DNA of 64,000 nucleotides from Phil1 sp964600045 (GCA_964600045.1 CAZRHS010000002.1:5755-69754); one strand, 5' to 3'; counted from the stretch's first letter, positions 1 through 9,449 are shown. The notes: generated from the sequence alone by a model not told the origin. Numbers and translations are program-made.

Positions 1-627
1 CGGAGCTACAGTAGGATTCGTTTGCGCAGCCATGATATCTTTCAGCTCATATTCAACACTTGACTCGCCTTTGCCGAATATTCTGAGCATTTTTGATTTA
101 AGAGTGTAGCCGCTGTGCTTTTCAAGATAAGGCAGCACACTTGCCTCAAACATGGGTACCATTTCCTTCGGAGGACCGGGCATGAGTATAGCGGCCTTAC
201 CTTCATTTTCCACTATACAGCCGGGAGCGGTGCCGTTAGGATTAGGCATGATAATGCAGCCTTCGGGGAAGTAAGCTTGCTTTACATTGTTTGGGGTCAT
301 CGAATGCCCCATCTTTGAGAACCTATACTTAATATAATCAAGCGATTTCTCGTCAAGCTTAAGTTTTCTGCCAAAGGCATCGGCCACGGTTTCCTTCGTT
401 AGATCATCGGCCGTAGGACCAAGCCCGCCCGTAAGTATAATGATATCTGCGCGATTAAGCGCATTATGAACCGCTTCAACAAGCCTGTCGTGATTATCGC
501 CAACGGTTGTTTGAATATAGCAATCTATGCCAAGGTCAGCCAAGCGCTGAGATATGTACTGAGCGTTTGTGTTGACAATATTGCCCATAAGCAATTCGGT
601 GCCTACGGAAATGATTTCTGCTGACAT
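1..627 (-). CDS. cinA: CinA family protein, N-terminal part (partial)
   Basis: This is the first 209 residues of a competence/damage-inducible CinA protein; the gene runs off the left edge. The visible part is the MoaB/Mog-like molybdopterin-binding fold, with the conserved stretch LTGGLGPTADDLT near residues 65-77 and GTELLMGNIVNTN at the N-terminus. CinA-family proteins are linked to pyridine-nucleotide repair (NMN deamidase in the C-terminal domain, not visible here) and often lie next to pgsA or recA. The ATG at 625-627 gives the usual MSAEIISVG start. It lies 13 nt after the pgsA stop, so it is probably the last gene of the ftsK-rimO-pgsA-cinA run. Confidence 0.93.
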   Translation of the reverse strand, partial: MSAEIISVGTELLMGNIVNTNAQYISQRLADLGIDCYIQTTVGDNHDRLVEAVHNALNRADIIILTGGLGPTADDLTKETVADAFGRKLKLDEKSLDYIKYRFSKMGHSMTPNNVKQAYFPEGCIIMPNPNGTAPGCIVENEGKAAILMPGPPKEMVPMFEASVLPYLEKHSGYTLKSKMLRIFGKGESSVEYELKDIMAAQTNPTVAP

Positions 628-640
628 TATGGATTACTCC

Positions 641-1183
641 TTACGCTGCTTTTTTCGCAGACTTATTTGTTTTGACTATGTAGTCTATGCAGCTCCATAT
701 AGCAAGTACAACGGATATCCAAATGATTATTTGGTCTACCGGTACACCGCATTTAGTGAATACAGGGTTAAGGAACAGCATCAATGTTATGCCTACAAAC
801 TGAGTCAGGGTTTTAAGCTTACCCAAAGGACCGGCGGCTATAACAATATTTTTGCTGGCATATATAAGACGGAAACCGCTTATAACAAACTCTCGGGATA
901 TCGTAATAAGAGTAGCTATAGGCGAAAGCAGGCCGACTGAGGTAAGCATTATCAGCGCGGCTGCGGAAAGTATTTTATCTGCTATCGGATCCATAAGCTT
1001 GCCGAAATCGGTTACTATGTTGCGGCGACGTGCTATTTGTCCGTCAAGCATATCGGTAAGGTATGCAATTACGAAAAGCGCGCCCGCAAGATACATATTC
1101 CAGCTCACAGGAATATAAAAGCATATTACAAATACGGGCGTAAGCACCATGCGTGCGATAGTAAGCTTGTTGGGAAGGTTCAT
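641..1183 (-). CDS. pgsA: CDP-diacylglycerol--glycerol-3-phosphate 3-phosphatidyltransferase
   Basis: Integral membrane enzyme that makes phosphatidylglycerol phosphate from CDP-diacylglycerol and glycerol-3-phosphate, the committed step to phosphatidylglycerol and cardiolipin. The CDP-alcohol phosphatidyltransferase signature is complete: D44-x2-D47-G48-x2-A51-R52-x8-G61-x3-D65-x3-D69. Several hydrophobic segments span the 180 residues, the usual length for the family. Its ATG overlaps the rimO stop (ATGA), so it is translationally coupled to rimO. Confidence 0.95.
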   Translation of the reverse strand: MNLPNKLTIARMVLTPVFVICFYIPVSWNMYLAGALFVIAYLTDMLDGQIARRRNIVTDFGKLMDPIADKILSAAALIMLTSVGLLSPIATLITISREFVISGFRLIYASKNIVIAAGPLGKLKTLTQFVGITLMLFLNPVFTKCGVPVDQIIIWISVVLAIWSCIDYIVKTNKSAKKAA

Positions 1184-2478
1184 TTAATATATTCTCCTTT
1201 CAGGTCATAAGCGGAAGCATCCGTTATTTTAACGCGCACAAAGTCTCCGGGATTTACCGTGTTCGGCACGTTCAAAATCTTTATTATTCCATCCACGTCA
1301 GGGGCCTCGGCATAGCTTCTGCCGCGGGCTATGCCATTATTGATGTGTTCAACCAAAACATCGTACTCTTTGCCGATCCTGTTTTTGTTCAGTTCAAGTG
1401 AAACCGCCTGCTGCATACGCATTATTTTGTCAAGTCTTGCGTTAGCGACGGATTCGTCAATCTGGCCATCCATAAGGGCGGCTTTGGTGCCGTCTTCCGG
1501 ACAGAATACGAAGGCTCCGATCCTGTCAAACGGTTCTTTTTTGAGAAAATCATACAGCAGATTAAACTGCTCTTCCGTTTCTCCAGGGAAGCCGAGCATA
1601 ACGGTTGTTCGCAGTATAAAGTCGGGCGAGCTTTCGCGGATATAGCGAGTTATTGCCCGTATATGCTCCGCTGAGCCATGGCGGTTCATTGTTTCGAGCA
1701 TAATCGGGTCTATGTGCTGTATCGGCATATCTATATATCGCACGATTTTTTCATTATTAAGCATAGTGTCTACAAGCTTTTCGGTAACGGTATTGGGATA
1801 AGCATACAGTACTCTTAACCACTTTATGCCGTCTATTTTTGAAAGCTCGGTAAGCAGTTCTGCTAAGCGCGGTTCTCCATATATGTCGGATCCGTATGCG
1901 GAAGTATCCTGCGCAATAAGGGTAAGTTCCTTCACCCCGCCTGCGGCAAGCGCTTCAGCTTCGGCAATAAGATTTTCCATCGGTACGCTGCGTCTGCCGC
2001 CGCGTATAAGCGGTATGGCGCAATAAGTGCAGCGATTATCGCATCCGTCCGCAATGCGGAGATATGCGCTGTATTTAGGCGTAGAGAGCATACGTTTGCC
2101 GCTGTAAGTACAACCGCATTTTACACCAAACATTGCTCGTATGGCGTCAACCAGTTCTTTGTGCCTTCCGACTCCCCAAAATAGGTCAACCTCAGGCAAA
2201 CTCTCTTTAAGTTCGTCAGGATATCTTTGGCTAAGGCATCCGGTAACCACAAGTTTGGCATCTTCCCTTTTGTCTCTTGCCGCTTCAAGAATTGTGTTTA
2301 TAGATTCCTCTTTTGCGGAAGCTATAAAACCGCAGGTGTTTACAATCACAACATCTGCCTCTTTTTCATTTGCGGTTATTTCAAAATCAGCATCCTTAAG
2401 GCAACCCAAGATCAGCTCTGAATCAACCAGATTCTTGGAGCAGCCTAAGGATATGATTCCGGCTTTATATTTCCTCAT
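1180..2478 (-). CDS. rimO: Ribosomal protein S12 methylthiotransferase RimO
   Basis: Radical-SAM methylthiotransferase that modifies an aspartate of ribosomal protein S12. The N-terminal UPF0004 domain carries the three cluster cysteines C13 (GCSKN), C49 (NTCGF) and C81 (TGCLS). The radical SAM cluster motif CDNRCTYC covers C146, C150 and C153, and a TRAM domain follows at the C-terminus. The length of 432 residues is typical. The sequence resembles RimO more than MiaB (MRKYKAGIISLGCSKN start, DGCDNRCTYCAIP). The start overlaps the 3' end of ftsK by 14 nt, so the two are co-transcribed. Confidence 0.94.
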   Translation of the reverse strand: MRKYKAGIISLGCSKNLVDSELILGCLKDADFEITANEKEADVVIVNTCGFIASAKEESINTILEAARDKREDAKLVVTGCLSQRYPDELKESLPEVDLFWGVGRHKELVDAIRAMFGVKCGCTYSGKRMLSTPKYSAYLRIADGCDNRCTYCAIPLIRGGRRSVPMENLIAEAEALAAGGVKELTLIAQDTSAYGSDIYGEPRLAELLTELSKIDGIKWLRVLYAYPNTVTEKLVDTMLNNEKIVRYIDMPIQHIDPIMLETMNRHGSAEHIRAITRYIRESSPDFILRTTVMLGFPGETEEQFNLLYDFLKKEPFDRIGAFVFCPEDGTKAALMDGQIDESVANARLDKIMRMQQAVSLELNKNRIGKEYDVLVEHINNGIARGRSYAEAPDVDGIIKILNVPNTVNPGDFVRVKITDASAYDLKGEYIK

Positions 2479-5125
2479 CAGTGTTATTTACCTCGCATTC
2501 CGTGTCATCGGATATATCGTCATTGGCTACGGGCGCACCGTTTCCGAAACGTCTTTCAAATTCAGCCCTGTCTATGAGCAGTTTCCTCGCTTTGCTTCCG
2601 TCAAATCCGGATACAATCTTTTGCTGCTCCATTATATCAATCAGTCTTGCCGCCCGCGCATAACCGACTCTAAGTCTGCGCTGTATCATAGAAATGGAAG
2701 CTTGTCCGCTATCCATAACTATGCGCACGGCCTCAGGAAGAAGCTCATCCTCCTGCTTACCGTTGCCATGAGCCGGGCTTTGAGTCGCATCATTCGTTAT
2801 CCTGTCAAAAGCCTCTTCTTCAAGCGGAGGCTGCGAGCTTGTTTGAGCGAAGAAGTCCATAACCCTTTCAACCTCTTCGTCGGAAACAAAAGCGCCCTGC
2901 GCGCGTATCGGTTTGCTGGCGCCGTTTGCATGGAAGAGCATATCGCCTTTACCAAGCAGTTTTTCCGCGCCGGTAGTATCCAGTATTACGCGCGAATCAA
3001 CGCCCGAAGAAACGGCAAACGCAATTCTTGAAGGAATGTTTGCCTTAATCAGGCCGGTTATAATATCGGTGGAAGGCCTTTGCGTTGCCACTATAAGATG
3101 AACTCCCGCCGCACGACCAAGCTGAGCAATGCGGCAAATAGAATCCTCAACATCCTTTGCGGCGACCATCATAAGGTCTGCCAACTCGTCTATTACTATT
3201 ACGAGTTTGGGCAAACGTTCGCTTTCATCAACCAGCGCATTATAGCGGGCAAGATCGCGGGCATTAACCTTTGCCATGCTTTGATAACGCTGCTCCATCT
3301 GAAGCACTGCCCACTTTAAGGCTCCTGCGGCTTTCTTGGGATCTGTTACCACCGGCAGCATAAGGTGCGGCAAGGGCGCGTATACACGCATCTCAACAAC
3401 TTTGGGATCTATAAGCACCAACCGCAAATCACTGGGAGATGCCTTATATACCATGCTGAGAAGAATATCGTTAATGCAAACGCTTTTACCTGAACCGGTG
3501 GCACCGGCTATAAGCAAATGCGGCATCTTCTCAAGGTTGGCGCAAACAATGCGTCCGGCAATATCTTTACCGAGCGCAAACGATATAGGCGAACGTTCGG
3601 ATTGAAACTCCTTTGATTCTATAACTTCACGCAGCAGAACCTGCGCCGCGTTCTTATTGGGAATTTCTATACCTATTGCGGCCTTGCCGGGTATTGGAGC
3701 TTCTATACGCACAAGCGGAGCAGCCAAAGCAAGCGCTATGTCCTGGCTGAGAGACGTAATCCTATTTACCCTTATGCCCTGCGCAGGCTGAAGCTCAAAC
3801 CTTGTTATAACCGGGCCTACGCTTATATTAATAATCCTAGCGGGTATATTAAACGTGGCAAGAGTTTCTATGAGCAGCTTTGCCTTTTCCTGCGGTGATT
3901 CATTGCCGGTTGGCATATCCGAAGCGGGGCTGTTCAGCAGGCTGTAAGGCGGCCTTTGATAATCAACCACAGGGGCCGCTGACGTTGGAATATCTTCATC
4001 CTGTTCAGGTTCAGGGTCAACGGTTACGGCAGGAGTTTCCTCCGCTGCAGTTTCAATTATCGGCTCATATACGGGAATGGCAGTATCATCATCTTTTGCC
4101 GGAGCGTTCTTCACTATACGATTGTCTTCGTCCGGTTGAAATTCGTGGTAATATTCCGTATTTACCGTTTCCTCGTCAAGCTTATCAAAGGCTTTATCAA
4201 TAGCCTTTTCTTTGGCGGCACGCTTTCTTATTTGGCCCTTTGAGGGAATAAATTCCGGGCCTTCATCTTCATCGTTTGTCGGACGCACGGGCTCAGATTT
4301 GCGTATAGGAGCAGCGGTCTCTGCAGCGAGTTCATTCTTTTGATTGAATGAAGAATCCAGAGTAAATATATTGCTTTCAAAAGAGTTTGCCTTCTTGCTG
4401 TTTTTAGCAGAAGCCTGTTTGTATGTTTTCTTTTTATTTGTTACCGGAGCTCCCGAAAGCACCTCTTCGGTTATATTTTCGGTGTATAGCTGCTGCTGTT
4501 GTGCACGGACATTCTGTTTATGTTCAGCAATGCGCTCATTGGCGTTAGATACGCCGGTTCGTATTGTTTGACCAAGCTTTGTGCCAGCATTCTTTATCGA
4601 AAGATGCGTTATAAGCAAAAAAGAAACCATGATGCAGGCTATAAAAAGAATATAGGAACCTATACGGCCTATAAGGAGCAGCGATGGGTATGCTAAAAGC
4701 GCGCCGATAATTCCTCCGCCTTCACGGTAGTTAAAACCGAGATCATACGCGTCTTTATAGTAGGCGAGTGCTTTTATGTTCTCTATCGTATCTCCGCGGC
4801 GGGCGATATGAATTATTGTAAGTATCGCAATTAAACTTATTACTCCAAGCAAAGCAGGCAATGCATCTACATCGCCTTCACTGAATACTATAAGCAGCAC
4901 ACCCGCTGCTATTATGCAAACAGGAATGGCATAACCGGCTATACCGAACAGGCCAAATAAGAATCCGCTTACAGCTTTTCCGAGAATGCCTACGGCATCA
5001 GAATACATGCTCGCACCTAAAAAAAGGCCGAGCGCGATAATCACAACACCCCAAACTTCCCTCTTGGTTTGGGCTGATTTATCCGCCGCTTTCTTTTTTT
5101 GCGAGCTTTTTTTAGTGGTTGCCAT
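2465..5125 (-). CDS. ftsK: DNA translocase FtsK/SpoIIIE
   Basis: Membrane-anchored hexameric DNA pump that clears chromosomes from the division septum. The N-terminus has four to five hydrophobic segments (about residues 25-190), followed by a charged, low-complexity linker. The RecA-like motor has Walker A GATGSGKSV near residue 540 and Walker B LVIVIDELADLM. A gamma winged-helix domain (ASISMIQRRLRVGYARAAR), which reads KOPS/SRS sites, ends the protein. I start at the ATG at 5123-5125 (MATTKKSS) because AAGGAAGG lies 4 nt upstream; an in-frame ATG seven codons earlier has no ribosome-binding site. I cannot tell FtsK from SpoIIIE here. Confidence 0.94.
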   Translation of the reverse strand: MATTKKSSQKKKAADKSAQTKREVWGVVIIALGLFLGASMYSDAVGILGKAVSGFLFGLFGIAGYAIPVCIIAAGVLLIVFSEGDVDALPALLGVISLIAILTIIHIARRGDTIENIKALAYYKDAYDLGFNYREGGGIIGALLAYPSLLLIGRIGSYILFIACIMVSFLLITHLSIKNAGTKLGQTIRTGVSNANERIAEHKQNVRAQQQQLYTENITEEVLSGAPVTNKKKTYKQASAKNSKKANSFESNIFTLDSSFNQKNELAAETAAPIRKSEPVRPTNDEDEGPEFIPSKGQIRKRAAKEKAIDKAFDKLDEETVNTEYYHEFQPDEDNRIVKNAPAKDDDTAIPVYEPIIETAAEETPAVTVDPEPEQDEDIPTSAAPVVDYQRPPYSLLNSPASDMPTGNESPQEKAKLLIETLATFNIPARIINISVGPVITRFELQPAQGIRVNRITSLSQDIALALAAPLVRIEAPIPGKAAIGIEIPNKNAAQVLLREVIESKEFQSERSPISFALGKDIAGRIVCANLEKMPHLLIAGATGSGKSVCINDILLSMVYKASPSDLRLVLIDPKVVEMRVYAPLPHLMLPVVTDPKKAAGALKWAVLQMEQRYQSMAKVNARDLARYNALVDESERLPKLVIVIDELADLMMVAAKDVEDSICRIAQLGRAAGVHLIVATQRPSTDIITGLIKANIPSRIAFAVSSGVDSRVILDTTGAEKLLGKGDMLFHANGASKPIRAQGAFVSDEEVERVMDFFAQTSSQPPLEEEAFDRITNDATQSPAHGNGKQEDELLPEAVRIVMDSGQASISMIQRRLRVGYARAARLIDIMEQQKIVSGFDGSKARKLLIDRAEFERRFGNGAPVANDDISDDTECEVNNTDEEI

Positions 5126-5154
5126 AGTGCCTTCCTTTTCATGCATTTGTATGT

Positions 5155-5160
5155 ATTATA
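5155..5160 (-). promoter_or_regulatory. -10 element upstream of ftsK
   Basis: On the minus strand TATAAT sits 30 nt upstream of the chosen ftsK ATG. The matching -35 position (TTTTCT, 17 nt spacer) is poor, so only the -10 is convincing. It lies just after the terminator of the preceding gene, where a promoter for the ftsK-rimO-pgsA-cinA run is expected. Confidence 0.45.
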
Positions 5161-5194
5161 CTATATTATTCCGTTTGAGAAAAGCATAAGAATT

Positions 5195-5217
5195 GGCGCC
5201 GGCAAGAAACCGACGCC
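5195..5217 (-). terminator. Hairpin terminator after the lipoprotein gene
   Basis: On the minus strand, GGCGTCGG and CCGGCGCC pair over 8 bp (one G-U) around a 7-nt loop, 30 nt after the stop of the lipoprotein gene. The following AATTCTTATGCTTTT is only moderately U-rich, so termination may be partial. Confidence 0.55.
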
Positions 5218-5247
5218 TAAGCCTTAGAAGAATTCTTTCAAAATCCC

Positions 5248-7170
5248 TTATCCCTCAATATTGAGAGCGTATGTCGCGCGCACAACATCGCCGAGAGTTT
5301 CCTTATCTGTGTAGCATATATACACCGTATTCGCATCCGAGCCGGATATTAATGAAGTACTTGTTAAATCCGCAATTTTTTTGTTTTCGGCTGTTTCAAT
5401 ATCGTAAACCCAGAGCGTGTACGGATATTCATCCAAAACCACCTCTGTCTCCGATTCTTCGCTTTCATCGCCGCCGGTTGCCCTGTTTTCAAAGTAATAT
5501 ATCTTACTGCCGTCCAAGGACCAGATAAAACTGAAAACGCTGAAATCTTTTGTTATCTCGTGTATTTCTCCCGACTGAATATCTATATAAGCGAACAAAG
5601 GCTCCGTTGTTCCGGCTGCGTCTTCGCCGGAAACGGTATACGCCATATAACGCGAATCCGGACTTATACGGAAATTGTCGCCCGTTATAAACTCGCGGCG
5701 CGATCCGCCCTCAGGCTTTATTCTGTATATCGTGCCGCCGTTTTCCATGTCGGTTTCAACAAAGTAAACCTCGCCATCGGCAAAACCAATGATGCTTTCG
5801 TCACAACCGTTTTTGTCAACGTCGCTGTGGCGTTTTGTCTCATCAGGCACATTAAAATCATACTGATGTATGCCTATTTCGCTTGATCCTCCTATTGAGA
5901 ACAGTCTTCCGCCAAGGCTGTCCCAGCAATATGCGCTTATGGTGTTTCCAAAGCCAACGGCGGAAAGATCGGTTATAAGATCGCGGGAATCAACATCAAA
6001 AACATATAAATGCGAACTCTCTCCTGCCATTTCAAGCACTGCCAGGCGACGTCCGTCGGGTGAATATGATGCGGAAACTATTTGCTCAAATTGGTATTCC
6101 GTAAACGCCCTGCTTTTGCCGGAAAAGTCATGTATCCAAAGCTGTTCATACTCAATAGTATCCCCGCTGTCGGTATATTCACTTATGTGCTTTGAATAAA
6201 TGCAGGCGTTTTTATCGGGAGTGACTGAAAGCGCGATGCCATCCGGTATTATAACGGCGCTTTGCGCTTCATTGCCGCTTATCCTGCAAGGCTGCACATC
6301 ATATGCCGCAAGATATTCCATTTCGCTGTTGTATTCCGGCAATTCGCCGTTTTTGAGCTTAACTACGCTCCATTGGGCGCTTACGGCACCATCGCATGAG
6401 GAGAGTAAACTGCTCATTAAGGCCTCGGCTTCGGTTTTTGAACTTTGACCGTGAGAAATCAGCAATATTGTTTTAAGGTCGTTTGATAATGTAGGTGTCA
6501 TTTTATCAGAGCAATTAAGTGTGCCGTTTCGATACATATCAAATGCGTTGGCAACAACATAATATGCTTCACCGAAGCCGGCTTTATCGGCAGAGCTGAC
6601 ATCTATGGCCGCATCATCTGCTGCTGATGTTTCTTCAGGAATTTCATCATTTGCCGCAGGGCGAAGAGTAACCACTAAAATACCTTCAGATTCTTCGACA
6701 GAGTATAAGGCTTTATTGTTTAATTGAAAATACAGTGTATAAGATTCATCCGCTCCGGAAACGCTGAAAAAGGCATCTACAAGGCCATGCTGTACATCCG
6801 GTTCATCCAAGATATAATCCGTATGATCCAGTTTTCCTACTCTTATTGCTAAACGGTATGGCTCATCAAGCAGCTGAATACCGTAATCGGGAAGAGTCCT
6901 TAACTGTATTTCGTTATCTCCCGAGGTAAGATTACTTCCGATGCAAAAATCAAGCGAAATAACCGTGTCCGTATCGAGCTCGGTTACGGAGAGTGAGCGC
7001 AGGTTACCGTCGTTTAGCTCAGCCCCGCCGCTTATTGAATCAGAGGTGAATCCTTCGTATGAAAGTTTTGAAACTATCGGTGTATCGGTTGAATCAGAAT
7101 TGCTGCCGCAAGCGCTGAAGGCAAAGAGTATAACCAGTGCCATAGCAATGACCGTAAACTTTAATCGCAT
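5248..7170 (-). CDS. Lipoprotein with C-terminal TolB/WD40-like beta-propeller
   Basis: Predicted secreted lipoprotein of 640 residues. The N-terminus is a signal peptide with a lipobox ending at Cys21 (FAFSAC). A beta-rich region at about 30-160 resembles AMIN-type modules in length and pattern but lacks a decisive motif. A middle segment begins AYYVVANAFDMYRNG. The C-terminal half repeats blade-like units (SYSPDGRRLAVLEM, FRISPDSRYMAYTV, FIWSLDGSKIYYF), typical of TolB/WD40 propellers that mediate protein contacts outside the membrane. The ATG follows a GGAGAAAAGGTGA ribosome-binding region. The gene appears monocistronic, divergent from the zinc-ribbon gene. Substrate or partner is unknown. 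Confidence 0.75.
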   Translation of the reverse strand: MRLKFTVIAMALVILFAFSACGSNSDSTDTPIVSKLSYEGFTSDSISGGAELNDGNLRSLSVTELDTDTVISLDFCIGSNLTSGDNEIQLRTLPDYGIQLLDEPYRLAIRVGKLDHTDYILDEPDVQHGLVDAFFSVSGADESYTLYFQLNNKALYSVEESEGILVVTLRPAANDEIPEETSAADDAAIDVSSADKAGFGEAYYVVANAFDMYRNGTLNCSDKMTPTLSNDLKTILLISHGQSSKTEAEALMSSLLSSCDGAVSAQWSVVKLKNGELPEYNSEMEYLAAYDVQPCRISGNEAQSAVIIPDGIALSVTPDKNACIYSKHISEYTDSGDTIEYEQLWIHDFSGKSRAFTEYQFEQIVSASYSPDGRRLAVLEMAGESSHLYVFDVDSRDLITDLSAVGFGNTISAYCWDSLGGRLFSIGGSSEIGIHQYDFNVPDETKRHSDVDKNGCDESIIGFADGEVYFVETDMENGGTIYRIKPEGGSRREFITGDNFRISPDSRYMAYTVSGEDAAGTTEPLFAYIDIQSGEIHEITKDFSVFSFIWSLDGSKIYYFENRATGGDESEESETEVVLDEYPYTLWVYDIETAENKKIADLTSTSLISGSDANTVYICYTDKETLGDVVRATYALNIEG

Positions 7171-7199
7171 TCACCTTTTCTCCTTAATATACTGTTGCT

Positions 7200-7205
7200 A
7201 TTATA
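7200..7205 (-). promoter_or_regulatory. -10 element for the lipoprotein gene
   Basis: Minus-strand TATAAT lies 29 nt upstream of the ATG at 7170. The -35 region (TTCCTT at a 17-nt spacer) is weak. The position fits a divergent promoter with the one at 7279-7307. Confidence 0.4.
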
Positions 7206-7278
7206 CCCTAAAGCATAATAAAAAGGAACAAAAGTCCAATATTTAATACATTGTTTGCAAATGCAACGCCGAAAAGAC

Positions 7279-7307
7279 TTTGCATAAGGGCATAAATTTG
7301 CTATAAT
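7279..7307 (+). promoter_or_regulatory. Sigma-A type promoter for the zinc-ribbon membrane protein
   Basis: TTTGCA (7279-7284), 17-nt spacer, TATAAT (7302-7307). A strong AGGAGGA ribosome-binding site at 7334-7340 and the ATG at 7348 follow. Confidence 0.6.
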
Positions 7308-7347
7308 AACCCTAATTGACGATATCCCTATTCAGGAGGATTTATCT

Positions 7348-9348
7348 ATGAAATGTAAAGTATGCGGAGCGTACAACGAGGATTACCTTGAGTATTGCGA
7401 AAAGTGCGCTGCTCCGCTGACTGCTGATGAGGAGCCTGAAAAGGTTGAAGAAACTCAGCAGCCGGAAAACAATCAAAATAAAGGGCAGGATTATCAATCC
7501 TATGTAGCCTCAACCGGCGAAACTCCGCCGGCCTGGGGGTTTGTTAAGGCACCCAATTGGCCAAAGCCGGATTTTGACGCAAATACCGTGACCGAAGATG
7601 ACATACCGCAGGGCTACGGAGCGCGCTTTAATCCCCGTCCCGCCGGCTCAACGGCACCTAAAATGACAGCTGCCAATGACGACGAAGATTTCACAAACAA
7701 TGTTCGCGTACATAAAGCGGAAAAGCCCCAGGCAACCCGTACTGCCGTGCAGCCAAGCCGTAAGCACGAGCATGAAGCCCCCGCGCCGGCCGCAAAATCC
7801 ACCGTTGAATATACCGATGATGATATTGACGGCGTAGTATCGCCTGTGCGCAGCACAAAGACGAGGCAGACCGTTAATAAGGTTACAAAGACGCCTTTAA
7901 AAAATATCGAAGAAGATATAGATATTGACGATGACGAATATGATTACGACGAGGATGACTATGACGATAACGATCGTCATTCCCGCCGTGGCAACAGAAA
8001 GAATTCGAACGGCGGCTTAAAGAAAAACATATTGTTCATTGCCGCAGCGGCCGCTTTGGTTATACTTATAGCCATATTGGGCGTTGTTTATGTAAACAAG
8101 GTTCACGGCGGAGACTTCTCAAAGTTCATCAGCTGCACCTTTGGCGGTGATCCTATAACACGTACGCCCACTATAGAGGCTTGGGAAACCGATGACGGTG
8201 ATCCCGCGTACCTTATAACCATCTACGCAAAGCGTAATTACACCGTGCGTTACAGCAACGGCGATATTCAGCTTGAGCGCACCATAGAGAAAAATCAGCG
8301 CTATATACCGTTTGTGGTGCCGCAGTCCATATTGGTTCCCGATGAGCCGCTTGATGTTGCGCAATACAGCGTTAAGCCCGATTTCTTTACTGTAATCAGC
8401 CCCTCCGGAGAGGAAACCAAGGTTGAAATCGATGAAGTTATAACAATTGACATTCCCGCTATTGAGCTTACTGTTTCTCAGCCGAGCGTAACGGATTTCA
8501 GCGTTGACTCCCCCGTCGTTCCCATCGCGGGTTCTGTAAGCGACAATACCGTAGGCGTGTTTGTTAACGATGAGCAGATTGCCATTGACGAAGCAGGTAA
8601 CTTCTCAACGACCTATACGCTGCCCGGTGAAGGCGTAACCACCATAACCATTGAGGCTCGTAAGAACGGTTATCAGACGGCGACGGCCGTGTTTAATGCC
8701 ACGTACAGCTCAGGTAGCACTGCTACAACCGACCCGGGTCAAACCTCCACTTCCACGGATACTCAGACCCAAACTCAGGCGAGCAATGTTGAGTTCTCTG
8801 TGAATTCTGATGTTACACGCGCTGCCACAACATCTACTATGACTGTCAGCGGCACCATGGAAACCGGAGCTACGATAAGCGTAAGCGGCGTTGAGCTTGA
8901 CGGATCCGTAACTCAGGATTCAACTGCCGGCACATTCAGCTTTACTGTAAAGACTGCAAATGTAGGCATCTATGAAGCGGTAATAACAGCCACTAAGGGT
9001 GACGCGGCAAAGACCTCTACGCTTTATCTTGAGCATCAGCCCGATAAAACATCTTATATGGAGAGTGTTTATAAGATGGACTATGATAAGATAAAGAACT
9101 ATCCGAATCATGAGCAGGGCTATAAGATAGTTGGCAAGGTAACCGAGGTTATCCAGGCTACACCTTATGTAAAGGCCAAGATACAGACCAGCGACGGCGA
9201 TATGATATTCTATTATTACAGCGGTGTCGCTACCATCGAGGCCGGTGACGGCAAGACGTATGAGCTTTATGGCGATCCGTATGGTACAGATTCCTCAACA
9301 GGACTGCCTCAGCTGCATGCCTGGTTCATACTTAAGCGTTCCAACTAA
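7348..9348 (+). CDS. Zinc-ribbon, single-pass membrane protein with Ig-like repeats
   Basis: A 666-residue protein of unknown function. The N-terminus is a cytoplasmic zinc ribbon with C3-x2-C6 and C17-x2-C20. A disordered linker follows and ends in a very acidic stretch (many D/E/Y around residues 190-212) and a basic cluster. One membrane segment lies at about 226-250 (ILFIAAAAALVILIAILGVV). The outside part holds beta-sandwich, Ig-like segments (for example TDFSVDSPVVPIAGSV and VTRAATTSTMTVSG), a Thr/Gln-rich spacer and a small terminal domain that could be an OB fold (YKIVGKVTEVI...YVKAKIQT). The cytoplasmic Zn head with an extracellular Ig tail suggests an envelope sensor or scaffold; this is inference. 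The gene has its own promoter and terminator. Confidence 0.8.
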   Translation: MKCKVCGAYNEDYLEYCEKCAAPLTADEEPEKVEETQQPENNQNKGQDYQSYVASTGETPPAWGFVKAPNWPKPDFDANTVTEDDIPQGYGARFNPRPAGSTAPKMTAANDDEDFTNNVRVHKAEKPQATRTAVQPSRKHEHEAPAPAAKSTVEYTDDDIDGVVSPVRSTKTRQTVNKVTKTPLKNIEEDIDIDDDEYDYDEDDYDDNDRHSRRGNRKNSNGGLKKNILFIAAAAALVILIAILGVVYVNKVHGGDFSKFISCTFGGDPITRTPTIEAWETDDGDPAYLITIYAKRNYTVRYSNGDIQLERTIEKNQRYIPFVVPQSILVPDEPLDVAQYSVKPDFFTVISPSGEETKVEIDEVITIDIPAIELTVSQPSVTDFSVDSPVVPIAGSVSDNTVGVFVNDEQIAIDEAGNFSTTYTLPGEGVTTITIEARKNGYQTATAVFNATYSSGSTATTDPGQTSTSTDTQTQTQASNVEFSVNSDVTRAATTSTMTVSGTMETGATISVSGVELDGSVTQDSTAGTFSFTVKTANVGIYEAVITATKGDAAKTSTLYLEHQPDKTSYMESVYKMDYDKIKNYPNHEQGYKIVGKVTEVIQATPYVKAKIQTSDGDMIFYYYSGVATIEAGDGKTYELYGDPYGTDSSTGLPQLHAWFILKRSN

Positions 9349-9364
9349 TAGTTAACAAGAGAAT

Positions 9365-9395
9365 GGGCGGTGTAAAAACCGCCCTATATTTTTAT
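9365..9395 (+). terminator. Rho-independent terminator of the zinc-ribbon gene
   Basis: GGGCGGT/ACCGCCC stem around a 6-nt loop (9365-9384), followed by TATATTTTTATAT. Confidence 0.85.
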
Positions 9396-9404
9396 ATAAA
9401 ATTT

Positions 9405-9427
9405 AAGGAGCGGACAAACCGCTCCTT
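9405..9427. terminator. Bidirectional hairpin terminator
   Basis: AAGGAGCGG/CCGCTCCTT stem with a 5-nt loop. On the plus strand it is followed by TTTTA. On the minus strand it is followed by AAATTTTATATAAA, 23 nt after the stop of the coiled-coil gene at 9450. It can serve both converging genes. Confidence 0.75.
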
Positions 9428-9449
9428 TTAATGTGCTTTATATTTTGTT

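Noticed and set aside
2141..3031. A 296-codon open frame on the plus strand opposite ftsK and rimO
   Set aside because: It is antisense to two clearly recognised genes, lacks a ribosome-binding site and shows no protein motif.
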